A DNA stretch of 64,000 nucleotides. Origin: Pseudomonas pohangensis (GTDB taxonomy: Bacteria; Pseudomonadota; Gammaproteobacteria; Pseudomonadales; Pseudomonadaceae). This document shows, piece by piece, positions 8,695 to 16,576 of the stretch. The notes beneath the pieces were generated by a model. The model was not told the DNA's origin. It searched no databases and saw nothing but the letters and a program-made list of their open reading frames with translations. Position numbers and translations under genes: made by a program. The stretch lies in NCBI RefSeq assembly GCF_900105995.1, contig NZ_LT629785.1, positions 434,001 through 498,000 on the forward strand. Reading direction: 5' to 3'. How positions within the stretch are numbered: the first letter of the stretch is position 1; the number at the start of each line of letters is the position of its first letter.

Positions 8695-10041
8695 ATGACC
8701 ACCCGAATCCTTACCGGCATCACCACCACAGGTACACCGCACCTTGGCAACTACGCCGGCGCCATTCGTCCGGCCATCATCGCCAGCCGCGATGCCGGCG
8801 CGGAGTCCTATTATTTTCTGGCGGATTACCATGCGCTGATCAAGTGTGACGATCCGCAGCGTATCCAGCGTTCGCGTATGGAGATTGCTGCGACCTGGCT
8901 GGCCTGCGGTCTGGATGTCAATCGGGCAACTTTCTACCGGCAATCCGATATTCCGGAAATTCCCGAGCTCACCTGGCTGCTTACCTGCGTAGCCGGCAAG
9001 GGCTTGTTGAATCGTGCCCACGCCTACAAGGCATCGGTAGACAAGAATCTTGCCGATGGCGAAGACCCGGATGCCGGTATCACCATGGGGCTGTTCAGTT
9101 ACCCGGTGCTGATGGCTGCCGACATCCTGATGTTCAACGCTCACAAGGTGCCGGTCGGGCGTGACCAGATCCAGCACGTGGAAATGGCGCGAGATATCGG
9201 TCAACGCTTCAACCACCTGTTCGGCCAGGGCAAGGAACTGTTTACCTTGCCCGAAGCGGTGGTTGAGGAGGGTGTGGCAACCCTGCCCGGTCTCGACGGG
9301 CGCAAGATGTCGAAAAGTTACGACAACACCATTCCGTTGTTCGGTTCTGCCCGGCAATTGAAAGATGCGATTGCACGCATTGTTACCGATTCCCGCCTGC
9401 CCGGTGAGGCCAAGAACCCGGACGATTCCCATCTGTTTACCCTTTACCAGGCCTTTGCCAGTGCTGCGCAGCAGGCCGAGTTTCGTGCCGATCTGCTGGC
9501 CGGCCTGGGCTGGGGCGAGGCCAAGCAACGGCTGTTCCAGCTGCTTGATGCAGAGCTGGGAGAGGCTCGAGAACGCTATCACGCACTGCTCGGTCAGCCG
9601 GCAGAGCTGGAAGATATCCTGCTCCAGGGGGCTGCCAAGGCGCGCAAAGTCGCAACACCTTTCCTTGCCGAATTGCGCGAGGCGGTAGGTTTGCGTTCGT
9701 TCCGCAGTCACCTGCAAGAGGGCGCAGCAGGCAAGAAGAAGGCGGTGAAGAGCGCGCGTTTCGTCAGTTTTCGTGAAGACGATGGCAGTTTCCGCTTTCG
9801 CTTGCTGGACGCCGAAGGGGAGCAGCTGCTGTTGTCCGAGCCATTTGCCGATGGCAAGACGGTGGGGCAGGTCAGCAAGCGTCTGCAGTCGGGCGCGGAA
9901 CTGGATGTGCGCCTGCAAGACGGGGGATTCAGCCTGTGTCTGGATGATGCCTGTGTTGCCACTAGCCCGGCATATGCCGACGAGCAGGCGTGTCAGCAAG
10001 CCATCAGCCGTCTGCGCGAAGCGCTGGCACCACAGGACTGA
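8695..10041 (+). CDS. trpS: Tryptophanyl-tRNA synthetase, long pseudomonad form
   Basis: This enzyme charges tRNA-Trp with tryptophan. It is a class I synthetase: the HIGH-like motif is TPHLGNYAGAI (about residues 13-23) and the KMSKS motif is in DGRKMSKSYDN (about residues 200-210). The protein has 448 residues against 334 in E. coli. The extra C-terminal 110 or so residues are usual in Pseudomonas and hold a basic linker (AAGKKKAVKSARFVSF) followed by a small compact domain. I start at ATG 8695; the frame is open to 8653 but the upstream part is not conserved-looking. The ribosome site is weak. Confidence 0.96.
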   Translation: MTTRILTGITTTGTPHLGNYAGAIRPAIIASRDAGAESYYFLADYHALIKCDDPQRIQRSRMEIAATWLACGLDVNRATFYRQSDIPEIPELTWLLTCVAGKGLLNRAHAYKASVDKNLADGEDPDAGITMGLFSYPVLMAADILMFNAHKVPVGRDQIQHVEMARDIGQRFNHLFGQGKELFTLPEAVVEEGVATLPGLDGRKMSKSYDNTIPLFGSARQLKDAIARIVTDSRLPGEAKNPDDSHLFTLYQAFASAAQQAEFRADLLAGLGWGEAKQRLFQLLDAELGEARERYHALLGQPAELEDILLQGAAKARKVATPFLAELREAVGLRSFRSHLQEGAAGKKKAVKSARFVSFREDDGSFRFRLLDAEGEQLLLSEPFADGKTVGQVSKRLQSGAELDVRLQDGGFSLCLDDACVATSPAYADEQACQQAISRLREALAPQD

Positions 10042-10079
10042 GTCAGGCGCGGGTTAAACTTGTAGCTAATTGCCAAGCG

Positions 10080-10110
10080 GCAGGGGCGCCGTTAAAGTGT
10101 GCGCCCCTGC
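10080..10110. terminator. Stem-loop between trpS and zapE
   Basis: A perfect 10-base GC-rich stem (10080-10089 with 10101-10110) encloses an 11-base loop. No T-run follows, so it may be a weak trpS terminator, an RNA-stabilising hairpin or part of the zapE leader. Confidence 0.45.
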
Positions 10111-10129
10111 TGTTACCGAATTACCCAAG

Positions 10130-11227
10130 ATGACGGTGCTAACCCTTTATCAAGCCGACCTTCAACGGCCGGATTTTTTCCGCGATGCGGCGCAGGAAAA
10201 CGCTGTTCATCACTTGCAGCGACTTTATGACGACCTGGTGAAACAGTCACAAGGTGGTCCCGGTGTGTTGCTCAGGAAGGTGTTTGGCAAAAAGCAGAGC
10301 GGGCCAATCAAGGGCCTGTATTTCTGGGGCGGAGTTGGTCGCGGCAAGACCTACCTGGTTGATACCTTTTTCGATGCCCTGCCGTTCCCGCAAAAGATGC
10401 GCACGCACTTTCATCGCTTCATGAAGCGTGTGCATGAGGAGATGAAAACTCTGGGGGGCGAGAAAAACCCGTTGGTGATCATCGCCAAGCGCTTTGCTGC
10501 CGAGGCGCGGGTTATCTGTTTTGACGAGTTCTTCGTGTCGGATATTACCGATGCCATGATTCTCGCTACCTTGCTCGATGAGCTGTTCAAAAATGGCGTA
10601 ACACTGGTGGCGACATCGAATATCGTGCCAGACGGTTTGTACCGCGACGGCTTGCAGCGGGCGCGTTTCCTGCCGGCAATCGAGCTGCTCAAGCAGCATA
10701 CCGAAGTGGTCAATGTGGATAGCGGAGTGGATTACCGCCTGCGGGCACTGGAGCAGGCCGAGTTGTATCACTGGCCGCTGGATGCAGAAGCAGAACTCAG
10801 CCTGGAGAAAAGTTTTCGCAGCCTGTTGCCGGAGCACTGCGAGGTTCAGGAAAACGAAACCTTGCTGATCGAAAATCGTCAGATTCTTGCGCGCAAGGTC
10901 GGTGATGACGTGGCCTGGTTTGATTTTCGCGCGTTGTGCGATGGGCCGCGCAGCCAGAATGACTATATTGAACTGGGCAAGTTGTTCCATGCCGTACTGA
11001 TCGCCAATGTCGAACAGATGGATGCCGGCAGGGACGATATGGCGCGGCGTTTCGTCAATCTGGTCGACGAATTCTACGACCGTAACGTAAAGCTGATTCT
11101 TTCTGCCGAAGTGGCCTTGCAGTCACTTTATTCCGGCGGGCGTCTGCAGTTCGAGTTCCAGCGCACGCTCAGTCGCCTGCTGGAAATGCAATCGCACGAA
11201 TTCCTCTCGCGCCCGCACAAACCCTGA
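10130..11227 (+). CDS. zapE: Cell division protein ZapE (AFG1-like ATPase)
   Basis: ZapE is a P-loop ATPase of the AFG1 family that acts on the FtsZ ring in E. coli; the mitochondrial relative handles inner-membrane proteins. The 365 residues carry Walker A in YFWGGVGRGKTYLVD (about residues 64-78), Walker B in VICFDEFFVSDI (about 128-139) and the sensor-1 segment ATSNIVPDGLYRDGLQR. I take ATG 10130 as the start; the frame is open 20 codons upstream through an unconserved segment that spans the stem-loop. It ends 8 bases from the convergent AraC-type gene. Confidence 0.93.
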   Translation: MTVLTLYQADLQRPDFFRDAAQENAVHHLQRLYDDLVKQSQGGPGVLLRKVFGKKQSGPIKGLYFWGGVGRGKTYLVDTFFDALPFPQKMRTHFHRFMKRVHEEMKTLGGEKNPLVIIAKRFAAEARVICFDEFFVSDITDAMILATLLDELFKNGVTLVATSNIVPDGLYRDGLQRARFLPAIELLKQHTEVVNVDSGVDYRLRALEQAELYHWPLDAEAELSLEKSFRSLLPEHCEVQENETLLIENRQILARKVGDDVAWFDFRALCDGPRSQNDYIELGKLFHAVLIANVEQMDAGRDDMARRFVNLVDEFYDRNVKLILSAEVALQSLYSGGRLQFEFQRTLSRLLEMQSHEFLSRPHKP

Positions 11228-11235
11228 GGGGTGTT

Positions 11236-12261
11236 TCAGCTGTCACGGCGATCGGCCGGCGTCACATCCTGCTGCTGGAACTGCCGCCGGTAATTGTTTG
11301 GCGACAAGTCGGTGTGCTGGCGAAACAGGCGCGCAAAAAAGCTGGCATCGTCATATCCCACTTCGTAACTGATGGTCTTGATGCTTTTACGTGTCACTGA
11401 CAGCAGGTTCTTCGCGGTTTCGATGCGCAGTCGCTGCAGGTAGTGCAAAGGCTTGTCACCGGTGGCGGCCTGGAACCGGCGCATGAAGTTGCGGATGCTC
11501 ATGCCGTGCTCGCGGGCCATGTCCTCAAAACGGAATTTTTCGGTGAAGTGTTCTTCCAGCCACTGCTGGATCTGCAGGATGGCGGCGTCCTGATGCATCT
11601 TCTGGCCACCAAAACCGATCCGGCCCGGCGAATAGCTGCGCTGCACTTCATGCAGAATGTCGCGGGCGACGGCCTGGGCCACGCTGGCACCACAGAAGCG
11701 CTCGATCAGGTAGATGTAAAGATCGCAGCCTGAAGTGGGGCCGGCAACGCAGTACAGATTATCGGCGTCTGTCAGATGCTTGTCCTGGTTGAGCTGCACT
11801 TTCGGGAAGCGCACGGCAAATTCGCGGAAGTAGCGTTGATAGGTGGTTGCTTCCTTGCCGTCGAGCAGTCCGGCTGCGGCCATCCAGAACACGCCGTTGG
11901 CTTCTCCGCAAATGATGCTGCCGGCCCTGTGTCTTTCGCCAAGCCAGGCGGTTACTTGCGGGTAGGTGGCGAGCAGCGCGTCGAAGTCGCCGCTGAAAGC
12001 AGGAAGGATAATCAGATCGGCAACCCCCAGGTCACCGTCAATCGGTAGTTGCAGATTGCTGAAACTGTTGCTGGGATTGCCGTCGGGGCTGACCAGGCAG
12101 ATATCGAAGGTGGGTACGAGGCCGAGTCCCTGATGTTTGCCATAACGCAGGCTGGCCATGTGGAAAAAGTCCCGGGCCAGCAATGCGGTTGAGGCAAAAA
12201 CGCTGTCGATGGCCAGTATATGGACACTGGTCAGTGTTTGCGGTGTATTTTGTAGAGACAT
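11236..12261 (-). CDS. GlxA-family AraC transcriptional regulator
   Basis: This 341-residue protein has an N-terminal DJ-1/PfpI (class I amidotransferase-like) domain, about residues 10-175, and a C-terminal AraC/XylS DNA-binding domain with two helix-turn-helix units, about residues 225-325 (FEDMAREHGMSIRNFMRRFQ, then ISYEVGYDDASFFARLFRQH). The glutaminase-like Cys is in IICGEANGVFWMAA, which is family-typical, though enzymatic activity is not expected. Relatives such as GbdR, CdhR, SouR and ArgR regulate amine and amino-acid catabolism. It is divergent from the acyl-CoA dehydrogenase at 12401 with 139 bases between starts, so that gene is the natural target. The effector is unknown. Confidence 0.88.
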   Translation of the reverse strand: MSLQNTPQTLTSVHILAIDSVFASTALLARDFFHMASLRYGKHQGLGLVPTFDICLVSPDGNPSNSFSNLQLPIDGDLGVADLIILPAFSGDFDALLATYPQVTAWLGERHRAGSIICGEANGVFWMAAAGLLDGKEATTYQRYFREFAVRFPKVQLNQDKHLTDADNLYCVAGPTSGCDLYIYLIERFCGASVAQAVARDILHEVQRSYSPGRIGFGGQKMHQDAAILQIQQWLEEHFTEKFRFEDMAREHGMSIRNFMRRFQAATGDKPLHYLQRLRIETAKNLLSVTRKSIKTISYEVGYDDASFFARLFRQHTDLSPNNYRRQFQQQDVTPADRRDS

Positions 12262-12400
12262 AAGGGTACTGCTTAATGGTTAATTGGCCATATTGCGGCT
12301 GGATCGTCTTATTTTTTGGCGGATGTGTCCAGTGCATTCAGCCTGCCCGAGGGCCTAAAGTCTGACCCTCATCCATCAACCCGATTTCCTAGGAGCTAGC

Positions 12401-13537
12401 ATGATTCCCAGAACGCTATTCAGTTCAGATCACGAGTTGTTTCGCGATAGCGTGCGCAAGTTTCTCGAACAGGAAGCCGTGCCCTATCACGATCAGTGGG
12501 AAAAGGACGGGCATATTGATCGCCAGTTGTGGAACAAGGCAGGCGAAGCCGGGATGCTTTGCTCGCATCTGCCGGAAGAGTACGGCGGGATGGCGGCGGA
12601 TTTTCTCTACAGTACGGTGGTGATCGAGGAAATCGGCCGGCTGGGCTTGAGCGGGATCGGTTTCTCGCTGCATTCGGATATTGTCGCGCCCTACATCCTG
12701 CATTATGGCTCCGAAGCGCCGAAACAGAAGTACCTGCCCAAGCTGGTAAGCGGCGAGATGGTCACAGCCATTGCCATGACCGAGCCGGGCGCTGGCTCTG
12801 ACTTGCAGGGCGTCAAGACCACGGCGGTGCTGGACGGTGACGAGTATGTACTAAACGGTTCCAAGACCTTCATTACCAACGGCTTTCTTGCCGATCTGGT
12901 GATCGTGGTGGCCAAGACGGATCCGAAAGCGGGCGCCAAAGGCACCAGTCTGTTTCTCGTCGAAGCGGGTACGCCGGGCTTTGCCAAGGGCAAGCGTCTG
13001 TCCAAGGTCGGCATGAAGGCGCAGGACACTTCCGAACTGTTCTTTCAGGATGTGCGCATTCCCAAGGAAAACCTGCTGGGCAAGGAGGGCATGGGCTTCA
13101 TCTACCTGATGCAGGAGCTGCCGCAGGAGCGCCTGACCGTGGGTCTTGGCGCATTGGCTTCAGCTGAAGCCGGCTTGCAGTGGACGCTGGAGTACACCCG
13201 CGAGCGCAAGGCCTTCGGCAAAGCGATTTCGGATTTCCAGAATACCCGCTTCAAACTGGCAGAAATCGCCACCGAAGTTCAGATCGGGCGGGTTTTTACC
13301 GATCGTTGCCTGGAGCTGCATCTGCAGGGCAAGCTGGATGTGCCGACCGCAGCCATGCTGAAGTACTGGACCACCGACATGCAGTGCAAGGTACTGGATG
13401 AGTGCGTCCAGCTGCACGGTGGCTATGGCTACATGTGGGAATACCCGATTGCACGGGCATGGGCTGATTCGCGGGTGCAGCGTATTTACGCCGGTACCAA
13501 CGAAATCATGAAGGAGATCATTTCGCGCGCTCTTTGA
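12401..13537 (+). CDS. Acyl-CoA dehydrogenase, long-chain (LCAD) type
   Basis: This FAD enzyme introduces the alpha-beta double bond of an acyl-CoA. The 378 residues show the standard three-domain fold with AMTEPGAGSDLQG (FAD/substrate contact, about residue 125) and GGYGYMWEYPIAR near the end. The usual catalytic Glu of short- and medium-chain enzymes (IYEGT) is replaced by Ala (IYAGTNE), while a Glu is present in ELPQERL, the position used as base by long-chain and isovaleryl-CoA dehydrogenases. The base has therefore moved to helix G. The ATG follows AGGAGCTAGC. Its divergent neighbour is the GlxA-like regulator. Confidence 0.92.
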   Translation: MIPRTLFSSDHELFRDSVRKFLEQEAVPYHDQWEKDGHIDRQLWNKAGEAGMLCSHLPEEYGGMAADFLYSTVVIEEIGRLGLSGIGFSLHSDIVAPYILHYGSEAPKQKYLPKLVSGEMVTAIAMTEPGAGSDLQGVKTTAVLDGDEYVLNGSKTFITNGFLADLVIVVAKTDPKAGAKGTSLFLVEAGTPGFAKGKRLSKVGMKAQDTSELFFQDVRIPKENLLGKEGMGFIYLMQELPQERLTVGLGALASAEAGLQWTLEYTRERKAFGKAISDFQNTRFKLAEIATEVQIGRVFTDRCLELHLQGKLDVPTAAMLKYWTTDMQCKVLDECVQLHGGYGYMWEYPIARAWADSRVQRIYAGTNEIMKEIISRAL

Positions 13538-13552
13538 GTGCGAGGATGAGTG

Positions 13553-13582
13553 GTGAAAACCCGGCAAATGCCGGGCTTTCAC
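13553..13582. terminator. Bidirectional terminator after the acyl-CoA dehydrogenase
   Basis: The inverted repeat pairs 13553-13565 with 13570-13582 (13 positions, one A/C mismatch) around the loop AAAT, with a GC-rich inner half and A/T-rich outer half. It lies between convergent stops. Confidence 0.75.
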
Positions 13583-13585
13583 GTT

Positions 13586-14623
13586 TCAGGGTGCCGGATT
13601 CGGCTGCTGCCGGTGAATGTTATCGATCGCCTGCAACAGTTCAGGGCTGAGTTGCATTTCGCAACTGGCCAGGTTGCTGTTCAGCTGTTCGAGTGAAGTT
13701 GCGCCGATGATGTTGCTGGTGACAAAGGGTCTGGAGGTCACGAATGCCAGTGCCATTTGCGCCGGATCAAGGCCGTGCTCGCGGGCCAGTGTAATGTACT
13801 GCTCGCAGGCGGCTTCGGCCTGCGGGTTGGTGTAGCGTGAAAAGCGGCTGAAAAGAGTGATTCGGGCATTTGCCGGACGAGCCCCGTTGGCGTATTTGCC
13901 GGAAAGCATGCCAAAGGCCATTGGTGAATAAGCCAGCAAGCCGCAGTCTTCGCGAATGGCAATTTCTGCCAGGCCGACCTCGAAGGTTCGATTCAGCAGG
14001 TTGTATGGATTCTGGATAGACGCCATGCGTGGCCAGCCGCGTGCTTCGGAGAGCTGCAGGTAGCGCATGGTGCCCCAGGGGGTTTCATTGGAAATTCCTA
14101 TGTGGCGGATCTTGCCTGCGCGAACCTGATCGCTGAGTACCTCCAGGGTGTCCTCCAGGGGCGTGAAGGTGCTTTCCTTATGTTGATAGCCCAGCTGGCC
14201 GAAATAATTGGTTGGGCGCTCTGGCCAGTGCAGCTGGTAAAGGTCGATCCAGTCGGTTTGCAGTCGGCGCAAGCTGGCATCGATGGCCGCTACTATGTGT
14301 GATCGATTGTGTCTGGGCTTGCCGTCGCGGATGTAGTCGATGCCGTTGCCCGGCCCGGCAACCTTGCTGGCAAGTATCCAGTCGGCACGATTGGCTCTGT
14401 GCCTGAAGTAATTGCCGATGATGGTTTCGGTGGCGCCGTAGGTCGTGCTGCGCGGTGGTACCGGATACATCTCTGCCGTGTCGATGAAATTGACGCCGGC
14501 AGCTCTGGCGCAATCAATCTGGGCAAAGCCTTCCTGCTCGGTGTTCTGCTCACCCCAGGTCATGCTGCCAAGACACAAGGCGCTCACATTCAAGTCTGTG
14601 CGCCCCAGTTTGCGGTATTCCAT
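13586..14623 (-). CDS. NADP(H)-dependent aldo/keto reductase, Tas-like
   Basis: This 345-residue TIM-barrel oxidoreductase matches the length and layout of E. coli Tas. Catalytic tetrad positions are visible: Asp and Tyr in NFIDTAEMYPVPP, Lys in WILASKVAGPG and His in LYQLHWPERP. The substrate is unknown. The start is the ATG at 14623, because AGGAG lies 7 bases upstream; the ATG two codons earlier would sit on top of the ribosome site. It converges on the acyl-CoA dehydrogenase and is divergent from rplM across a 278-base gap. In PAO1 a probable oxidoreductase occupies the same position (from memory). Confidence 0.88.
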   Translation of the reverse strand: MEYRKLGRTDLNVSALCLGSMTWGEQNTEQEGFAQIDCARAAGVNFIDTAEMYPVPPRSTTYGATETIIGNYFRHRANRADWILASKVAGPGNGIDYIRDGKPRHNRSHIVAAIDASLRRLQTDWIDLYQLHWPERPTNYFGQLGYQHKESTFTPLEDTLEVLSDQVRAGKIRHIGISNETPWGTMRYLQLSEARGWPRMASIQNPYNLLNRTFEVGLAEIAIREDCGLLAYSPMAFGMLSGKYANGARPANARITLFSRFSRYTNPQAEAACEQYITLAREHGLDPAQMALAFVTSRPFVTSNIIGATSLEQLNSNLASCEMQLSPELLQAIDNIHRQQPNPAP

Positions 14624-14708
14624 GTGCATGCTCCTGATTGATTTAGAGTTATTGATCAAAGCAGGTTGCTATTTTTTGTGCAATCGGCATAATTCCGCTC
14701 CTTTCTTC

Positions 14709-14759
14709 GCGGGGATGCCTAGCCTGTGGAGAAAAGAAAAATGGCGGGGATGCCTAGCC
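14709..14759. repeat. 16-base direct repeat upstream of rplM
   Basis: The 16-mer GCGGGGATGCCTAGCC occurs at 14709-14724 and again at 14744-14759, 35 bases apart start to start. It lies between the Tas-like gene and the rplM promoter. Its role is unknown; the copies are identical. Confidence 0.8.
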
Positions 14760-14830
14760 CGTCGAACCCTGCCGTAGCGGATGCGCTGACTCGAGCCCCC
14801 GATAGCGTCTGTAAATCGGCCGTCTTTGAC

Positions 14831-14859
14831 TTGTCAAAGCAAGCACTATTCAGTAAGAT
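14831..14859 (+). promoter_or_regulatory. Probable sigma-70 promoter of rplM-rpsI
   Basis: TTGTCA (14831-14836) and TAAGAT (14854-14859) are separated by 17 bases, giving a predicted start of transcription about 35 bases before the rplM ATG. The assignment is by consensus only. Confidence 0.5.
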
Positions 14860-14901
14860 CCGCCGTCTTATTTTTCAGGGCGGCCCCTGAGGCTATAGCG
14901 A

Positions 14902-15330
14902 ATGAAGACTTTTACTGCAAAACCGGAAACTGTTAAGCGCGACTGGTATGTCGTCGACGCTGCCGGCAAGACCCTGGGTCGCCTGGCCACTGAAATTGCC
15001 AGCCGTCTGCGCGGCAAGCACAAGCCTGAATACACTCCGCATGTGGATACCGGCGATTACATCGTTGTTATCAATGCCGAGCAGGTACGTGTAACCGGCG
15101 CCAAGACTACTGACAAAATGTACTACTCGCACTCCGGTTTCCCGGGTGGGATCAAGTCGATCAACTTTGAAAAGCTGATCGCCAAGGCCCCGGAGCGTGT
15201 ACTCGAGACTGCGGTCAAGGGTATGCTGCCGAAGAACTCGCTGGGTCGCGACATGTATCGCAAGCTGAAGGTGTACAAGGGTGCTGTTCACCCGCACACC
15301 GCGCAGCAGCCCCAAGAACTCAAGATTTAA
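14902..15330 (+). CDS. rplM: Ribosomal protein L13 (uL13)
   Basis: This is a large-subunit protein that binds 23S rRNA early in assembly. The 142 residues begin MKTFTAKPETVKRDWYVVDA and contain the family motif AKTLGRLATEIA-like sequence (AGKTLGRLATEIASRLRGK) and GMLPKNSLGRDMYRKLKVY, both standard for bacterial L13. It forms the usual two-gene operon with rpsI, which starts 14 bases after the stop. Codon use is strongly biased, as expected for a highly expressed gene. Confidence 0.99.
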   Translation: MKTFTAKPETVKRDWYVVDAAGKTLGRLATEIASRLRGKHKPEYTPHVDTGDYIVVINAEQVRVTGAKTTDKMYYSHSGFPGGIKSINFEKLIAKAPERVLETAVKGMLPKNSLGRDMYRKLKVYKGAVHPHTAQQPQELKI

Positions 15331-15344
15331 CGGGATAGTACATT

Positions 15345-15737
15345 ATGTCGGCTTCTCAAAATTACGGCACTGGCCGTCGCAAGACTGCTACAGCTCGCGT
15401 GTTTCTGCGTCCGGGCACTGGCAGCATCTCCATCAATAACCGCACGCTGGAAAACTTCTTCGGTCGTGAAACGGCCCGCATGGTTGTTCGCCAGCCTCTG
15501 GAATTGACCGATAATGTCGAAAAGTTCGACATCTTCGTCACTGTCCTGGGCGGCGGTGTCAGCGGTCAGGCCGGCGCGATCCGTCATGGCATCACCCGTG
15601 CACTGATGGATTACGACGAGTCGTTGCGTCCTGCTCTGCGCAAGGCTGGCTTCGTGACTCGCGATGCCCGTGAAGTCGAGCGTAAGAAGGTCGGCCTGCG
15701 TAAAGCACGTAAGCGTCCCCAGTACTCCAAGCGTTAA
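15345..15737 (+). CDS. rpsI: Ribosomal protein S9 (uS9)
   Basis: This small-subunit protein has a C-terminal tail reaching the P-site tRNA. It has 130 residues, starting MSASQNYGTGRRKTATARVF and ending in the basic KKVGLRKARKRPQYSKR tail, whose terminal Lys-Arg contacts tRNA. It is the second gene of the rplM-rpsI operon and is followed at once by a strong terminator. Confidence 0.99.
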   Translation: MSASQNYGTGRRKTATARVFLRPGTGSISINNRTLENFFGRETARMVVRQPLELTDNVEKFDIFVTVLGGGVSGQAGAIRHGITRALMDYDESLRPALRKAGFVTRDAREVERKKVGLRKARKRPQYSKR

Positions 15738-15746
15738 TTTCGCTTG

Positions 15747-15789
15747 CAAAAAAACGCCCAGCATCCACTCGGATCTGGGCGTTTTTTTT
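15747..15789 (+). terminator. Rho-independent terminator of rplM-rpsI
   Basis: ACGCCCAG (15754-15761) pairs with CTGGGCGT (15775-15782), extended by the flanking A-run and a run of eight Ts. This is a textbook terminator. Confidence 0.92.
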
Positions 15790-15982
15790 ATCTGCATGGT
15801 TTCTCTGCGACAGTGTGTCGCGGCCTGTTCTGTCTGTGCTGGTGAGGTATTCAGTGGTTTTGTTTCAAGCTATTGCCTTGTCAGCAATGGGGCTTTTCTT
15901 TACCATTCGTAAAATTTCTGCAGCATGATTTTCTTAGCGGATGCCTGGACTTCGGGCGACATAGTCGATGGGAGACAACTGA

Positions 15983-16576
15983 ATGAGCAATGACGGCGTG
16001 AATGCTGGCCGGCGTCGTTTCCTGGTTGCCGCCACCTCAGTGGTGGGAGCAGCAGGAGCGGTGGGTGCCGCGGTCCCGTTTGTGGGGTCGTGGTTCCCGA
16101 GTGCCAAGGCCAAAGCCGCAGGTGCACCGGTCAAGGTGAATATCAGCAAGGTGGAGCCTGGGCAGCAGATTGTTGCTGAGTGGCGGGGGCAACCGGTGTT
16201 TGTGCTGAATCGTACCGAGGAAATGCTGGGAAATCTGGAGAAGGTTGTTCCGCTACTGGCCGATCCGGATTCCAAGGACTCTGTCCAGCCGGCTTACGTC
16301 AACCCTCAGCAGCGCTCGATCAAGCCTGAGCTGCTGGTTCTGGTTGGGCTCTGTACGCATCTGGGCTGCTCGCCAACGTTCAGGCCTGAAGTAGCGCCTG
16401 CGGATCTCGGCCCTGAGTGGGAGGGTGGATATTTCTGCCCGTGCCATGGTTCCCGTTATGACCTGTCTGGCCGCGTATACAAGGGTCAGCCTGCACCGCT
16501 GAATCTGCCCGTGCCCGATTACTCGTACGAGTCGAACGACGTAATCGTCATCGGCGTGGCTCAGGAGAAAGCCTGA
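15983..16576 (+). CDS. petA: Ubiquinol-cytochrome c reductase, Rieske iron-sulfur subunit
   Basis: This is the Rieske subunit of the cytochrome bc1 complex, which moves electrons from quinol to cytochrome c1 on the periplasmic side. The 197 residues start with a twin-arginine signal-anchor (GRRRFLVAATS at about residues 9-19, then a hydrophobic segment) that is normally kept as a membrane anchor. The [2Fe-2S] ligands are Cys and His in CTHLGCSP (about 128-135) and CPCHGSRYD (about 151-159), with the disulfide Cys in each box. The ATG follows GGGAGACAACTGA. The stop overlaps the petB start by one base, so the complex is made from one message. Confidence 0.98.
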   Translation: MSNDGVNAGRRRFLVAATSVVGAAGAVGAAVPFVGSWFPSAKAKAAGAPVKVNISKVEPGQQIVAEWRGQPVFVLNRTEEMLGNLEKVVPLLADPDSKDSVQPAYVNPQQRSIKPELLVLVGLCTHLGCSPTFRPEVAPADLGPEWEGGYFCPCHGSRYDLSGRVYKGQPAPLNLPVPDYSYESNDVIVIGVAQEKA

